The position numbers were made by a program, and so were the translations under genes. Under the pieces are notes generated by a model. It was not told the origin of the DNA. It saw only the letters and a program-made list of their open reading frames with translations, and ran no database searches. Of a stretch of 64,000 bases of DNA, positions 18,583 through 27,073 are shown one piece after another. Origin of the DNA: Pontibacter liquoris (GTDB lineage: Bacteria; Bacteroidota; Bacteroidia; Cytophagales; Hymenobacteraceae); the NCBI RefSeq assembly GCF_022758235.1, contig NZ_JALEBG010000003.1, positions 186,001 through 250,000 of the forward strand. Direction: 5' to 3'. Every line of letters starts with the position of its first letter. Position 1 is the first letter of the stretch.

Positions 18583-19239
18583 TTATTTCTCGGCCGGCAC
18601 CAGCACTTTGTTGATCACATGGATCACGCCATTGCTGCTTTCAATGTCTGCTTTCTCTATTTCGGCTCCGTTCACCATCACCTTATCCTGGTTCTTCTCC
18701 ACTTTTAAAGGCGAATCGGCCATGGTGCGTAAAGTACTGCCGTCTTTCAGGTCTGTTCCGGTAGTTTTGCCAGCGATCACGTGGTTTTTCAGGATCGCAA
18801 CTAAGCGGTCCTTGTTCTGGGGCTTCATCAGGTCTCCTAAGGTGCCTTTGGGCAGGGCATCAAACGCCTCGTTGGTAGGCGCCAGAAAAGTATAAGGGCC
18901 GGTGCCACTCAGGTCCTGCACCAGGCCTGCCTGCCGTAGGACCGAAGCCAGAGTCGTCAGGTCCGGGTTGGCGGTAATGTTCTCCACAATGCTCTGTGAG
19001 GGCATCATTTCATGGCCGCCAACAATAGAGCCATCGTGTCTTACAGGCTTATCCGCAGCACCGGTCTCTGCACCGGCCGCATTCGGAGTCGTTTGTTGGG
19101 CACCCGCATCTGAACCAGGGTTGGTGCCTGCTTCCTGCTGTAGTTCGTTCTCGCTGTTGCCCTGGTTCGTGCCGCAGCTCATTACCAGGGTGCTCGTGCA
19201 TAATGCCAGGGCATATGCCAGTATTTTCGTTCTTTTCAT
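18583..19239 (-). CDS. Fasciclin domain lipoprotein
   Basis: A 218-residue surface or periplasmic lipoprotein. The signal peptide ends in a lipobox LVMSC (Cys22), followed by a Gln/Gly/Ala-rich linker (about 23-80). The fasciclin (FAS1) domain occupies about 82-216, with the H1 motif PYTFLAPTNEAFDALP and the H2 motif SSNGVIHVINKVLVP. FAS1 proteins mediate adhesion in many taxa, but the ligand is unknown here. It stands alone. Confidence 0.93.
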   Translation of the reverse strand: MKRTKILAYALALCTSTLVMSCGTNQGNSENELQQEAGTNPGSDAGAQQTTPNAAGAETGAADKPVRHDGSIVGGHEMMPSQSIVENITANPDLTTLASVLRQAGLVQDLSGTGPYTFLAPTNEAFDALPKGTLGDLMKPQNKDRLVAILKNHVIAGKTTGTDLKDGSTLRTMADSPLKVEKNQDKVMVNGAEIEKADIESSNGVIHVINKVLVPAEK

Positions 19240-19344
19240 AGTTCGTTATAGGCTGTAATTGAATTAAAATTGCTAAAAGGGACCAAAAATCCTGCTTTAA
19301 ACGCAGTATAGCCTCCTCTTAGCTTTCTTAAACTATAATTTACG

Positions 19345-19352
19345 TACTTTTG
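19345..19352 (+). promoter_or_regulatory. -7 promoter element of the cyclophilin gene
   Basis: TACTTTTG matches TAnnTTTG 38 bp before the start codon. Confidence 0.45.
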
Positions 19353-19390
19353 TTATCTAGATTGATTTTTAAGCTAAACCAGAAGTATAC

Positions 19391-19852
19391 ATGAGAACTG
19401 CAGAAATCCACACCGGCAAAGGTGTTATGAAAGTTGAGTTTTACGAAAAAGATGCTCCTAAAACAGTACAGAACTTTATCGACCTGGCCAAAAAAGGCTT
19501 TTACGACGGACTGACCTTTCACCGCGTTATTCCTGATTTCGTGATCCAGGGCGGTTGCCCTAACTCGCGCGAAGGTGCAAAAGGCACACCCGGCACAGGT
19601 GGCCCCGGCTATAAGATCGATTGCGAACTGACAGGCGAAAACCAGTACCACGACCGTGGCGTGCTTTCTATGGCCCATGCCGGCCGCAACACCGGCGGCT
19701 CGCAATTCTTTATTGTGCATAGCCGCAAAAACACGGCCCACCTAGACCGTAACCATACCTGCTTTGGCAAAGTGGTAGAAGGCGTAGACGTGATCGACCA
19801 GATCCGTGCCAACGACAAGATCGAGAAAATTGTAGTGAACGAAGAAGCGTAA
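19391..19852 (+). CDS. Cyclophilin-type peptidyl-prolyl cis-trans isomerase
   Basis: A 153-residue single-domain cyclophilin accelerating proline isomerisation during protein folding. Active-site motifs are intact: FHRVIPDFVIQGG (catalytic Arg) and NTGGSQFFI. No signal peptide is present, so it is cytoplasmic, similar to PpiB. It is followed by a terminator and appears monocistronic. Confidence 0.95.
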   Translation: MRTAEIHTGKGVMKVEFYEKDAPKTVQNFIDLAKKGFYDGLTFHRVIPDFVIQGGCPNSREGAKGTPGTGGPGYKIDCELTGENQYHDRGVLSMAHAGRNTGGSQFFIVHSRKNTAHLDRNHTCFGKVVEGVDVIDQIRANDKIEKIVVNEEA

Positions 19853-19874
19853 ACCGCCTTCAGGCTATACTTAT

Positions 19875-19911
19875 AAAAGCCGCCCTGGTATCTGACCGGG
19901 GCGGCTTTTTC
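19875..19911. terminator. Bidirectional terminator
   Basis: A 15-bp stem, AAAAGCCGCCC paired with GGGCGGCTTTT plus flanking pairs, with a five-base loop, between convergent cyclophilin and ZIP genes. Confidence 0.85.
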
Positions 19912-19916
19912 GTTTA

Positions 19917-20681
19917 TCACACCCCTGCCAGGCGGCTCAGGATAAAGGCCAGCAGAAAGCCAGCCACCGTGATCAGGCCCGTAAAGTTATGCGCATACTC
20001 AAACGCTTCCGGGATCATGGTATCGGAGAGCATGGCCAGGATGGCGCCGGCTGCCAGGGCAGTAGTGGCTGCGATCACCTCCGGCGGGAAGCCGCTGAAG
20101 AACGTATAACCCGCCAGCGACGCCACGCCTGAAATAACAGCAATGCTGCACCAGACACCGAAAACATAGGCTTTGGAACGCCCGGCTTTCTTCATGCCGG
20201 CCGAGCTGGAGAGCCCTTCGGGCAGGTTGGAAAGGAAAATAGCCGCTACCGCCACCATACTTACCGCCCCGCCCGAAATCATACTTACCCCGATCACGAT
20301 AGACTCGGGAATACCATCGACCAGCGCGCCAATGGCCAGCGCAACTCCGCTGCCGCTGTCCTGTGCCTCAGAAGCCTGCTGCTCGCCCGAGCGCTTGCGA
20401 TGCTTTGCTCCCCGTTGCGCCAGCAGCCAGTTAGCGAACGTATAAATAATGGCCCCAACCAAAAAGCCGGCCGCCGTAGCTGCAAAACCGCCCTGTTTAT
20501 AGGCTTCCGCCATCAGGTCGAATGAGAGCGCCGAGATCAGCACGCCGCTGCCAAAAGCCATAATAGCGGCCACCAGACGTTGCCGGATAGGAACAAAATA
20601 ACCGAGCGCTGCGCCCAGTAAAAGCGCCGAGCCTGCTAATAAGCCCCACAAGCCAGCCTGTAACCAAAGCGGAAGTGCCAT
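19917..20681 (-). CDS. ZIP family divalent metal transporter
   Basis: A 254-residue inner-membrane protein with about eight hydrophobic helices. The two ZIP signature helices carry the metal-binding residues: GALVDGIPESIVIG and LSNLPEGLSSSAG. A His/Lys/Arg-rich cytoplasmic loop (about 90-110) separates helices 3 and 4, as in the family. It probably moves zinc or other divalent metal into the cytoplasm. The next gene upstream encodes a ZIP-like protein without these metal residues. Confidence 0.9.
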   Translation of the reverse strand: MALPLWLQAGLWGLLAGSALLLGAALGYFVPIRQRLVAAIMAFGSGVLISALSFDLMAEAYKQGGFAATAAGFLVGAIIYTFANWLLAQRGAKHRKRSGEQQASEAQDSGSGVALAIGALVDGIPESIVIGVSMISGGAVSMVAVAAIFLSNLPEGLSSSAGMKKAGRSKAYVFGVWCSIAVISGVASLAGYTFFSGFPPEVIAATTALAAGAILAMLSDTMIPEAFEYAHNFTGLITVAGFLLAFILSRLAGV

Positions 20682-20819
20682 AGTATCGTTTTATGATGAT
20701 GTGCCCAGACGTATGGTCTTACGGTTAAAAGCAGTTGGTGGTAAATACGAACAGGCCAGTATCACGCATGCGGGCTGCCGTAGCCAGGCTATTACCTTTT
20801 CGAAAGCACCCTGCGCCTG

Positions 20820-21554
20820 CTACGAAGTGAGGGAAAGGAGTAGGATGGCATAGGCGGCGGCTCCCAGTACAAAGGCCCAGAAACGGCTTTCATGCTCTTC
20901 GGGTAGCTCTTCTTTCAGCACGTTGAGTATAACACCGCCGCCTATAAAAGCCACCAGCAACACGATCAGCGTGTGCGACAGCACCAGCAGGTACCCAATG
21001 CTCCAGCCTATTATTAAAGCAGCCACCAACACCCAGCGCCCGGCTTTCTTATACCGCTCCTGATGGTGGGACAGCAGCCCAAAGTCGTTTACCAGAAAAT
21101 GCAGGCCCATGGCTGTCGAAAACAGGATCAGCTGCTGGGTTGTCCCCTCTTCACGCTGAAACAGGAGATAGCCGATCAGGGCATTATACACGCCAAAGGA
21201 AGCCATGTGCAGCCAGAAAACACCGGCAGATGCTTTGTTTTCGCCTGCTGTTTTTTCGTTTTGCTGCTTGCTTTGCACCACCGCCCGCTCCAGGCCATAA
21301 AAAGCAGTAAGCCCCAGTAGTGCCATAATATAGACGTGGTGGCGCAGAAAACTTTCGCCCGGAAATGCCCGCTGTACCTGCGCCTGCCCCTCGCCCAATG
21401 CCGGAAACAGGTACAGAAACACGTAGGCCACCGACGTACCTCCGGCCGCCGAAAGCCAGATGCTTCGCGGCACGCCACCCAGGAACCGCAACTTAGAACC
21501 AAACGCATGTATGAGCGCCAGCACCAGCACCGGCCAGATCGAGATATGCTCCAT
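20820..21554 (-). CDS. Polytopic membrane protein, possible degenerate ZIP homologue
   Basis: A 244-residue protein with about seven to eight hydrophobic helices. I do not recognise it firmly. Some features recall ZIP transporters: GGTSVAYVFLYLFPAL, a helix with HFLVNDFGLLSHH, and an AFIGGGVILNVLKEELPEE helix. The HNxPEG and HxxxDGxPEG motifs are absent, so metal transport may be lost or altered. It lies 138 bp upstream of the canonical ZIP gene on the same strand. Confidence 0.65.
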   Translation of the reverse strand: MEHISIWPVLVLALIHAFGSKLRFLGGVPRSIWLSAAGGTSVAYVFLYLFPALGEGQAQVQRAFPGESFLRHHVYIMALLGLTAFYGLERAVVQSKQQNEKTAGENKASAGVFWLHMASFGVYNALIGYLLFQREEGTTQQLILFSTAMGLHFLVNDFGLLSHHQERYKKAGRWVLVAALIIGWSIGYLLVLSHTLIVLLVAFIGGGVILNVLKEELPEEHESRFWAFVLGAAAYAILLLSLTS

Positions 21555-21830
21555 ACCTACCTGCTACCACAATTTAAGGCATGGAGTTACGGGTAAAGGA
21601 TTTAAAGAGGAAAGGGAGGTATAAACAATAGCAAATTCGTTATATTTAGAAGTATAAAGGTCGCTCCATACCTCAGGCTGCTAAGCGTAAGTTCGCGTTT
21701 GGGGTGGTAGTGAGATGGAATTTTAAATATAGAAATAAAAATTGAAACATTACCATCTTATGACGAAGTTGTTAAATCACTCCGTCAAAAGAAGCGAACT
21801 AAACATCTACTATTCGGCAATGGATTTAGT

Positions 21831-22781
21831 ATGGCGTATGATCCAAAAATATTTTCATATAACGCATTAAGCACATTTATTGACGATTCACAAAATGAAC
21901 TTCTTATAAAGCTATTTTCCATTATCAATACTAAGAACTTCGAACTGATAATGCAGCAGTTGGACAATTTTGCTGAAATTGCCAAAGCCTTTAGTAATGA
22001 TGTCCATTTAGTTAATAAAATAGAAGGTGCCAGTACAACCTTAAAAAACAGTTTAATTGAAGCTGTTAAAGCTCTTCATCCAGAACATGTCTTTATAGTT
22101 CCTGCGGAAAAAAGCCAATGCTGTCATAGTTACCTAAATGACTTTCTTGCAAATAGTGGAAAGGTATTCTCTACTAATTATGATTTGCTTCCATACTGGG
22201 TATTAATGAGAAATGACTCAAAGATTGCTATAGATGGCTTTGGCAGAGAATTAGAGAATCCTGAAGAGATAATCAAAGGAGAGGATGCTGAATTTTCCGA
22301 ACTACGTTGGGGCAAGTATAAAGAGAGGCAAAATGTTTTCTATTTACATGGAGCTTTACCAATATTCGATACAGGAATTGATATTGTCAAAGAAGAATAT
22401 GATTCTCAGCACTATTTATTACATAAGATTCATGAACGAATGGAAAGTAAAGAATACCCTATATTTGTTACTGCAGGAAGTGCAAGAGAAAAGCTCAATC
22501 ATATCATGCATAATAAGTATTTATCATTTTGTTACGATGAGCTTTGTAAAATTGAAGGTTCATTAGTGACTTTCGGTTTTAATTTCGGAGAATATGATTC
22601 CCATATTATTGATGCAATCAACAAAGCAGCACATCTGGGAAAGCCTGCTGGGAACAAGTTACACAGTGTTTACATTGGGGTCTTCGCCGACGAAAATTTG
22701 GAATATCTAGAAAAAATCAAAGGCAAATTTATGTGTAAAGTCAATCTTTACAATGCGAGAACTGCTAAGATCTGGCAATAA
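21831..22781 (+). CDS. DUF4917 family protein (SIR2-like features)
   Basis: A 316-residue reading from ATG 21831. The homologous frame continues upstream without a stop to 21714 and encodes an LLFGNGFSM motif immediately before this ATG, but no ATG, GTG or TTG start is present there, so the real start is unclear or lost. Motifs recall SIR2-like proteins: GNGFS (upstream), STNYDLL (residues 114-120), YLHG (171-174), and GFNFGEYDSHII near the C-terminus. The gene is clearly AT-rich compared with its neighbours, suggesting transfer. DUF4917 has no assigned role known to me; an NAD-consuming or defence role is inference. Confidence 0.75.
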   Translation: MAYDPKIFSYNALSTFIDDSQNELLIKLFSIINTKNFELIMQQLDNFAEIAKAFSNDVHLVNKIEGASTTLKNSLIEAVKALHPEHVFIVPAEKSQCCHSYLNDFLANSGKVFSTNYDLLPYWVLMRNDSKIAIDGFGRELENPEEIIKGEDAEFSELRWGKYKERQNVFYLHGALPIFDTGIDIVKEEYDSQHYLLHKIHERMESKEYPIFVTAGSAREKLNHIMHNKYLSFCYDELCKIEGSLVTFGFNFGEYDSHIIDAINKAAHLGKPAGNKLHSVYIGVFADENLEYLEKIKGKFMCKVNLYNARTAKIWQ

Positions 22782-22931
22782 AAAACACATAACATATCGT
22801 AAATGCCAGCCTCAATCTACAGCCTCACTGCCCCTCAAATCAGGCATGTTAATGAAAGTATAAAACTCAGACCTCAATCGTATAGCTTAGTAGTCGTTTG
22901 TTTTGATTAACAACCTGTAAAAGGAAGCGTT

Positions 22932-23504
22932 ATGGCAGATGGTTATTTAGAAAGCGTGATTAAGCAATTCGAGTATTATAAAATGCTCGGAGAAAAGACT
23001 TTCCAACAAATTCCGGACGAGAAACTATTCTGGCAATACAATGAAGACAGCAACAGTATCGCCATTATAGTAAAACACCTCTGGGGAAACATGCTTTCCC
23101 GCTGGACTGATTTTCTGACGACTGACGGTGAGAAGGAATGGCGCGACCGGGAAAGTGAATTTGAAAACGACCTTACCTCCAAGCAGGAATTAACAGACAA
23201 GTGGAACGAGGGATGGAATTGCTTCCTGAACACATTAAAAGCACTGACGCCGGAAGACCTGGAGAAAACAATTTACATCCGGAACCAAGGGCATACGGTA
23301 CTGGAAGCAATTAACAGGCAATTGGCACATTACCCGTACCATATCGGGCAAATTGTTTTCATTGGCAAAATGGTTTGTGCAGATAACTGGACTTCCTTGT
23401 CCATTCCCAAAGGCAACTCCAAAGCCTTTAACCAGGAAAAGTTCTCCCGCCCAAAACACCAGGAGCATTTTACAGATGAATTTATTCCGAAGAAAAAAGA
23501 ATAA
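22932..23504 (+). CDS. DUF1572 family protein (DinB-like fold)
   Basis: A 190-residue protein with the four-helix DinB/YfiT-like pattern. The metal-binding histidines expected of this superfamily are visible: KHLWGN near residue 48 and the late HYPYHIGQIVFIGK segment (two histidines). Members are often thiol-dependent transferases or of unknown activity; no specific reaction can be stated. It sits downstream of the DUF4917 gene in the same AT-rich patch but with 150 bp between them, so operon linkage is uncertain. Confidence 0.88.
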   Translation: MADGYLESVIKQFEYYKMLGEKTFQQIPDEKLFWQYNEDSNSIAIIVKHLWGNMLSRWTDFLTTDGEKEWRDRESEFENDLTSKQELTDKWNEGWNCFLNTLKALTPEDLEKTIYIRNQGHTVLEAINRQLAHYPYHIGQIVFIGKMVCADNWTSLSIPKGNSKAFNQEKFSRPKHQEHFTDEFIPKKKE

Positions 23505-23615
23505 AGACCATCGTCAAGCTACGAAACCACCTTTTAAGGGCCACCAATGGAAGTAGCTTTCATAAAAAGGAAAGCGGCTATAACTTTGGCCTCTTCTATT
23601 ATACTTATCAACCTT

Positions 23616-23906
23616 ATGAATCTCTCCACCTTTACGCAAAGCCTGACCAGCGATGCGCCGCCTTCCGGCCTATCGGTATACTTGCAGGCCATGTGGCACG
23701 AAGGCAGCGGCGACTGGCAGAAAGCACACGAACTCATCCAGGATCTGCCTGATAAAACTGCCGCCTGGCTGCACGCCTACCTGCACCGCAAGGAAGGCGA
23801 CACCTGGAATGCTGACTACTGGTACCACCGTGCAGGCCGCCAAAGACCCCAGCTAACGCTTGATGAGGAATGGCAAAGTATAACCACCACGCTTTTTGAA
23901 GTATAA
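23616..23906 (+). CDS. Small conserved protein of unknown function
   Basis: About 96 residues from ATG 23616; an earlier ATG at 23547 would add 23 AT-rich, unconvincing residues. The body shows HEGSGDWQKAHELIQDLPD, then AAWLHAYLHRKEGD and ADYWYHRAGR, a pattern I recall in short conserved bacterial proteins that look like a tetratricopeptide-type helical pair. Function is unknown. The gene ends in a heptamer-flanked terminator. Confidence 0.7.
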   Translation: MNLSTFTQSLTSDAPPSGLSVYLQAMWHEGSGDWQKAHELIQDLPDKTAAWLHAYLHRKEGDTWNADYWYHRAGRQRPQLTLDEEWQSITTTLFEV

Positions 23907-23947
23907 AGTATAAAGGCAGGAACATCGCTGCTCCTGCCTTTATACTT
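23906..23947. terminator. Terminator whose stem ends are inverted AAGTATA/TATACTT heptamers
   Basis: A perfect 16-bp stem, 23906-23921 with 23932-23947, whose outer 7 bp are AAGTATA and TATACTT and whose inner part is GGCAGGA. A further AAGTATA copy lies just to the left at 23899. It lies between convergent genes. Confidence 0.85.
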
Positions 23948-23987
23948 CTATTCAACCCGAGACTCAGAATTCAGGACTCTGAACTCC

Positions 23988-25505
23988 CTAAAAGTCTTCT
24001 TCCTCCTCTTCGCCAAAAGTGGGCATCGAGAACATGCCGCTGAGCAGGTCTTTGAACTGCAGGCCGGTGGCCAGCTTATTTTTGCTGAGCTGGCTGTGCT
24101 CGGCCAGGCCGTGCAGCGCAAACTCCATCATAAACAGCTTTTCCTCGCCTTTCGCCTCGGGCTGATGCTTTTCTATCAGCGCCTCCAGCCCCGGCACTTT
24201 GAGCAATGCCTTTTTGTAATCAGCTGCAGACGCATCGCTCAGAATATCGACGGTGTTGCCATCGCCAAACCAGGCTGTAACGGCTTTATAAGGGTTGCCC
24301 TGTTTCGATTTCTTGGCCTTGTCGGGGTCCGGAAAGTACTTGAGAAACTGCGTGCGGATGGCTTTGCCCATCAGTACCTGCGCCACATGGCCCGCTCCCT
24401 CCTGCTCGCCCTCGTACACCAGCTCCACTTTGCCCGTTACAGCCGGGATTGTGTTCAGGAAATCAGCTACACGCACATAGGTTGTTTTCTCGCCGTTTAG
24501 CAGTGCGCGGCGCTCGGCCGCACTCAGCAGGTTTTCGTAAGCCGAAATGGTCAGGCGGGCCGATACACCGCTTTTGGGGTCCACATACTCGCTCTCGCGG
24601 GCCTCAAAGGCCACCTGCTCGATCAAATCGCCTACCAGCTCGTTGGTTTTTACGGCGTGCTCCTGCCCATCCTTTACATGCGCTTCCTGGCGAGTGATCT
24701 TCTTGCCCGTCTCAATGCTTTTCGGATAGTGGGTGATGATCTGCGAATCGATACGGTCTTTCAGCGGTGTTACAATAGAGCCCCGGTTGGTATAATCCTC
24801 CGGGTTGGCCGTGAATACGAACTGGATATCGAGTGGCATGCGCACCTTAAAGCCCCGGATCTGGATATCGCCTTCCTGCAAAATATTGAACAGCGACACC
24901 TGGATGCGCGCCTGTAGGTCGGGCAGCTCGTTTATCACGAAAATACCGCGATGCGAGCGCGGGATCAGGCCAAAGTGGATTACCCGTTCATCCGAGTAGG
25001 GCAACTTCATGGTGGCCGCTTTTATAGGGTCCGCATCGCCGATCAGGTCTGCAACCGATACGTCCGGCGTCGCCAGTTTTTCAGTATAACGCTCGTCGCG
25101 GTGCAGCCATCCAATCGGGGTATCGTCGCCGTGCTCGTGCACCAGGTCTTTGGCGTAGCGCGAGATCGGGTGCATGGGGTCATCGTTAAGCTCAGAGCCC
25201 TGCACTACCGGGATGTACTCGTCCAGCAGGTCTATCATTTGCCTGGCGATACGGGTTTTGGCCTGCCCGCGCAGCCCCAGCAGGTTGATGTGGTGCATGG
25301 AAAGGATGGCCCGCTGCATGTCCGGAATTACGGTTTCCTCATAACCCCAGATGCCCGGGAAAATATCTTCTTTTTGCTGCAGCTTCCGGATCAGGTTCTG
25401 GCGCAGCTCCTGCTTTACGGACTGTGGTTCGTAGCCGGCTGCTTTCAGCTGGCCTAGTGTTTTTATCTTCAGCAGATTTTCGGCTGGAATATCGTTATAG
25501 TTCAT
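23988..25505 (-). CDS. ChlI/MoxR-type AAA+ ATPase (magnesium chelatase-like)
   Basis: A 505-residue AAA+ protein. The Walker A is unusual, GLRGQAKT (residues 77-84), and the Walker B reads FVINE rather than the usual DE. The arginine-finger region GSIVTPLKDRID follows. The C-terminal 200 residues form a helical domain ending in an acidic tail (EEEEEDF). The VWA partner gene lies 468 bp upstream on the same strand, so the pair resembles ChlI/ChlD or MoxR/VWA chaperone-type systems. No chlorophyll or cobaltochelatase large subunit is nearby. The pair may remodel or insert metal into an unknown target. Confidence 0.85.
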   Translation of the reverse strand: MNYNDIPAENLLKIKTLGQLKAAGYEPQSVKQELRQNLIRKLQQKEDIFPGIWGYEETVIPDMQRAILSMHHINLLGLRGQAKTRIARQMIDLLDEYIPVVQGSELNDDPMHPISRYAKDLVHEHGDDTPIGWLHRDERYTEKLATPDVSVADLIGDADPIKAATMKLPYSDERVIHFGLIPRSHRGIFVINELPDLQARIQVSLFNILQEGDIQIRGFKVRMPLDIQFVFTANPEDYTNRGSIVTPLKDRIDSQIITHYPKSIETGKKITRQEAHVKDGQEHAVKTNELVGDLIEQVAFEARESEYVDPKSGVSARLTISAYENLLSAAERRALLNGEKTTYVRVADFLNTIPAVTGKVELVYEGEQEGAGHVAQVLMGKAIRTQFLKYFPDPDKAKKSKQGNPYKAVTAWFGDGNTVDILSDASAADYKKALLKVPGLEALIEKHQPEAKGEEKLFMMEFALHGLAEHSQLSKNKLATGLQFKDLLSGMFSMPTFGEEEEEDF

Positions 25506-25562
25506 TCCTTAGTTTTTGAATTGTTGAATTGCTATCTCGCGATAAAAATGTAGTTTCAGGCT

Positions 25563-25736
25563 ATGAAAAAGCCATCCTTATACACTTTGCTGATGTACCT
25601 CGCGGTACTTATCGTTATTATAGGAGGCGCTCTGCGGATTACCCATAAAATTAGCCTCAGCCTTTTTCAAGTGTTCTTAGCCTTCTCGTTTATCTTATAT
25701 TTGCTTGCCCGAAGATTTAAAACCAGAATCTCGTAA
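25563..25736 (+). CDS. Small two-helix membrane protein (57 residues)
   Basis: ATG at 25563 opens a 58-codon frame ending with TAA at 25736. The product has two hydrophobic helices (about residues 7-22 and 32-48) joined by a short GGALRITHK turn, with a basic C-terminus (ARRFKTRIS). It lies on the opposite strand between the ATPase and VWA genes. Codon use and the clean two-helix pattern support a real gene. Function unknown; the topology resembles small Bacteroidota membrane proteins. Confidence 0.6.
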   Translation: MKKPSLYTLLMYLAVLIVIIGGALRITHKISLSLFQVFLAFSFILYLLARRFKTRIS

Positions 25737-25972
25737 GCTTCCCCCACTACTGCTCTTTCGGATTTACAATCCAAAAGTTGACTCTTGAGAACTCCCTGCT
25801 TGCCATGTTGGTCTCATCCCTTGCGGATCAGGGAAACCGTGGCAGGGATGGTTTCATACTACGAAGTTCGGTACAACATATACAGGCATTCTATTACTTA
25901 GTAGCATCCAAGACGCTCGCAGGAGCCTCCGGAATACTTCGAAGCTGTTGCGCACATTGCGAGAGCTACACG

Positions 25973-27073
25973 TTAAAAATTCTTCTTACGGTTTTGCTTG
26001 TAATCCCGGAACACAAGGTGGCCGAGGCCCTGCAAGCTGCTGTAATACGCCTGCCCGTTGTTCACCTTCGTAAATTCATCTACAAACGCCTGCAGGTAAG
26101 GGTCCGAGGCGATCATAAACGTGGTGATCGGGATCTTGATGCGGCGACACTGGGCGGCCAGGTTCAGCGTTTTATTCACCACCTTGCGGTCCAGGCCAAA
26201 GCTATTCTTATAGTAATGCAGCCCTTCTTTCAGGCAGGTAGGTTTGCCGTCGGTGATCATGAAGATCTGTTTGTTAGGCGTTTTGCGCTTGCGCAGAATG
26301 TCCATGGCCAGCTCCAGCCCTGCTACTGTATTGGTATGATACGGGCCCACTTCCAGGTAAGGCAAGTCCTTCACCTCGATCTGCCAGGCATCGTTTCCAA
26401 ACACAAGTATATCCAGCGTGTCTTTGGGGTACTTTTGCTTGATGAGCTCCGCCAGCGCCATGGCCACTTTTTTGGCCGGCGTAATGCGGTCTTCGCCGTA
26501 GAGGATCATTGAGTGGGAAATATCGATCATCAGCACCGTAGCGGCCTGGGTTTTGTGTTCTGTTTCGGTTACCTCCAGGTCCTGCTCGGTCAATCGCAGA
26601 TCACCAATGCCGTGGTTTATCTGGGCATTGCGCAGCGAATCCGTCATGGAGATCTGCTCCAGCGCATCGCCGAAGCGGTACTCGCGCTGGTCGGTGCCGG
26701 CTTCGTCGCCGATGCCGGTGTGCGGGGTAGCGTGGGTGCCTTTGCCGCCTTTTTTCAGCCTGCCAAAGATCTCTTCCAGCGCACTGCGGCGGATGCCCTG
26801 CTCACTTTTAGCAGTGAGCGTAAAGGCTCCTTTCTCCTGTGGGTTTTCGTCCAGGTAGCCTTTCTTTTTCAGATCTTCAATAAAATCCCCGATGCCATAC
26901 TCGTCGCTGGTCAGGTTATACTGTTTGTCCAGCGAGCTGAGCCAGGCCAGCGCCTCGCCCACATCGCCGGAAGAAATGGTAACCAGCTGCAGAAATATCT
27001 TCAGCAGCGACTCAAACCCGGGCTTGTCGTCCTGCGGCGGCACATAGTCTGTAAAGCGATATCCTAAAGCCAT
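25973..27073 (-). CDS. VWA domain-containing protein
   Basis: A 366-residue cytoplasmic protein. The N-terminal 150 residues are a helical domain that includes a Gly-rich linker (about 108-122). The C-terminal VWA domain begins near 178, with a MIDAS motif DISHS (184-188), and continues with the TNTVAGL and ITDGKP segments that complete the metal site. It is upstream of the ChlI-like ATPase and is probably its functional partner, as VWA/MoxR pairs usually are. The target is unknown. Confidence 0.88.
   Translation of the reverse strand: MALGYRFTDYVPPQDDKPGFESLLKIFLQLVTISSGDVGEALAWLSSLDKQYNLTSDEYGIGDFIEDLKKKGYLDENPQEKGAFTLTAKSEQGIRRSALEEIFGRLKKGGKGTHATPHTGIGDEAGTDQREYRFGDALEQISMTDSLRNAQINHGIGDLRLTEQDLEVTETEHKTQAATVLMIDISHSMILYGEDRITPAKKVAMALAELIKQKYPKDTLDILVFGNDAWQIEVKDLPYLEVGPYHTNTVAGLELAMDILRKRKTPNKQIFMITDGKPTCLKEGLHYYKNSFGLDRKVVNKTLNLAAQCRRIKIPITTFMIASDPYLQAFVDEFTKVNNGQAYYSSLQGLGHLVFRDYKQNRKKNF

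Noticed and set aside
23547-23616. A longer N-terminus for the small conserved protein
   Set aside because: The extra 23 codons are AT-rich and contain a TATACTT heptamer in a non-coding-like stretch; the conserved part starts after 23616.
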